In this document: positions 60,916 through 61,317 of the stretch, one piece after another | Layout of the letters: each line of letters begins with the position of its first letter | How positions within the stretch are numbered: the first letter of the stretch is position 1 | Translations under genes and position numbers: made by a program | The notes under the pieces: model-generated | What the model saw: only the letters and a program-made list of their open reading frames with translations | Database searches by the model: none | What the model was told of the DNA's origin: nothing | From: Lacrimispora saccharolytica | GTDB lineage: Bacteria; Bacillota; Clostridia; Lachnospirales; Lachnospiraceae | Reading direction: 5' to 3' | DNA: 61,317 nucleotides | Assembly (NCBI GenBank): GCA_016899975.1 | Contig: JACJJN010000020.1 | Location: 1 to 61,317, forward strand

Positions 60916-60965
60916 GGCTGTTGTAAAAGCAGATTTTTCCTTTGCTTTTGCAACAGCCACTTTTT
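60916..60965. terminator. bidirectional terminator after the DUF2298 gene
   Basis: TGGCTGTTGTAAAAGC / GCTTTTGCAACAGCCA stem (one G-U pair) followed by CTTTTTG; the minus side carries a purine/T-poor flank. Confidence 0.8.
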
Positions 60966-60974
60966 GCATTATTC

Positions 60975-61218
60975 TTAATTATTGATCATCGGAAATGTCA
61001 TTGCTGCGGCAAATCCGCCTTGCTTTCCGTGGTCAAAAGACAGCGTCCCTTTGTGGGCGGAAACAATCTGTCCTACAATCAAAAGACCTAAACCATGTCT
61101 TGGCTCGGCAGTTCCGCTGTCACTCATCATATAGTGGGGCGTAGTTCTGAGATTCTTCAACTTTTCATCTGTAACGCCTACGCCGTTATCCTCAATGATA
61201 ATTTTATATTCTGATATT
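60975..61218 (-). pseudogene. C-terminal fragment of a sensor histidine kinase (HATPase domain) cut by an insertion sequence
   Basis: Reads IIIEDNGVGVTDEKLKNL, EPRHGLGLLIVGQIVSAHKG and a closing GGFAAAMTFPM, i.e. the G1 and G2 boxes of a HATPase domain of the small LytS/DcuS-like or ATP-binding type. The frame opens only because the inserted element supplies an ATG; the phosphorylation and sensor parts are missing. The rest of the gene may lie beyond the insertion, outside the window. Confidence 0.75.
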
Positions 61219-61317
61219 GTCAAGATTAGTTGACACATTCTTCTCAAGGATATCACTGACTATGCCACCAGCTCCAAAGTCTCATAATACTGCCTACGTT
61301 TTACCATGGGAGGAACC
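61219..61317 (-). mobile_element. end of an insertion sequence (transposase C-terminus and terminal repeat)
   Basis: TGTCAAGATTAGTTGACA at about 61219-61237 looks like a terminal repeat. On the minus strand a frame entering from the right edge reads PPMVKRRQYYETLELVA and stops at about 61260, as transposase tails do. The family cannot be assigned from this much sequence. Confidence 0.6.

Overview
The window looks like a chromosomal segment of a strictly anaerobic, low-to-mid GC Firmicute, most likely a gut Lachnospiraceae (Clostridium cluster XIVa). The support is indirect: a feoA-feoA-feoB cluster with a FeoB-associated Cys-rich protein, DUF3793 and DUF2325 proteins, GH42/GH32/GH13 carbohydrate enzymes, an LTA-synthase-like sulfatase, a Wadjet set, AGGAGG-type ribosome binding sites and strong sigma-A type promoters. 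No rRNA, CRISPR array or prophage is visible. There is one tRNA (Glu-CTC) and one insertion sequence end at the right edge.

Layout. 1-6.7 kb: a C-terminal fragment, GH42 beta-galactosidase, uracil permease, a YczE-type membrane protein divergent from a LysR regulator with a sugar isomerase-like enzyme, and a MerR regulator. 6.8-11.1 kb (minus strand): a PepSY lipoprotein, a gene-free stretch with two tandem small-RNA-like units, then a ketopantoate-reductase/response-regulator/histidine-kinase operon. 11.2-16.6 kb: a small unknown gene, a winged-helix/ferredoxin protein, tRNA-Glu, a LysR regulator, O-acetylhomoserine sulfhydrylase and an M19 dipeptidase. 16.6-26.2 kb: a complete four-gene Wadjet system (JetA-JetB-JetC-JetD). 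Its first gene overlaps the dipeptidase, and it is followed by a double-domain PPK2 kinase and a FliB-type lysine N-methylase. 26.4-30.2 kb: PHP hydrolase, metallophosphoesterase, rpsF-rpsR (with no ssb between them) and a cyclase-family hydrolase.

30.4-35 kb is an iron block. The feo operon and a DUF3793-flavodoxin-DUF2325 operon share exact copies of the palindrome GTTAG-N6-CTAAC, so one metal-responsive repressor probably controls both. 35-41 kb: a polysaccharide deacetylase with an EAL-domain remnant behind it, a MoxR/VWA pair, and an antibiotic-type ABC-F gene behind a leader with a short peptide and a strong intrinsic terminator (attenuation). 41-51 kb: GH32 fructosidase, M18 aminopeptidase, XRE regulator, DUF1292 protein, ilvE, an Orn/Lys/Arg decarboxylase whose last codons come from a dispersed repeat, exonuclease III and a GH13 protein that lacks two catalytic acids. 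51-61 kb: DUF5662 protein, LTA-synthase-like enzyme, Na/Pi cotransporter with a Pho-box-like repeat array, a 260-bp inverted-repeat element, a housekeeping-type ABC-F, a nucleotidyltransferase, a DUF2298 membrane protein and a histidine kinase remnant cut by an insertion sequence.

Two families of short palindromic dispersed repeats run through the intergenic regions. One has inserted into one of the two small-RNA-like units and into the 3' end of the decarboxylase gene. The most promising non-coding items are the tandem small-RNA-like units, the ABC-F attenuator, the 55.5 kb inverted-repeat element and the shared iron box. All functional calls come from reading the sequence; no database search was run.
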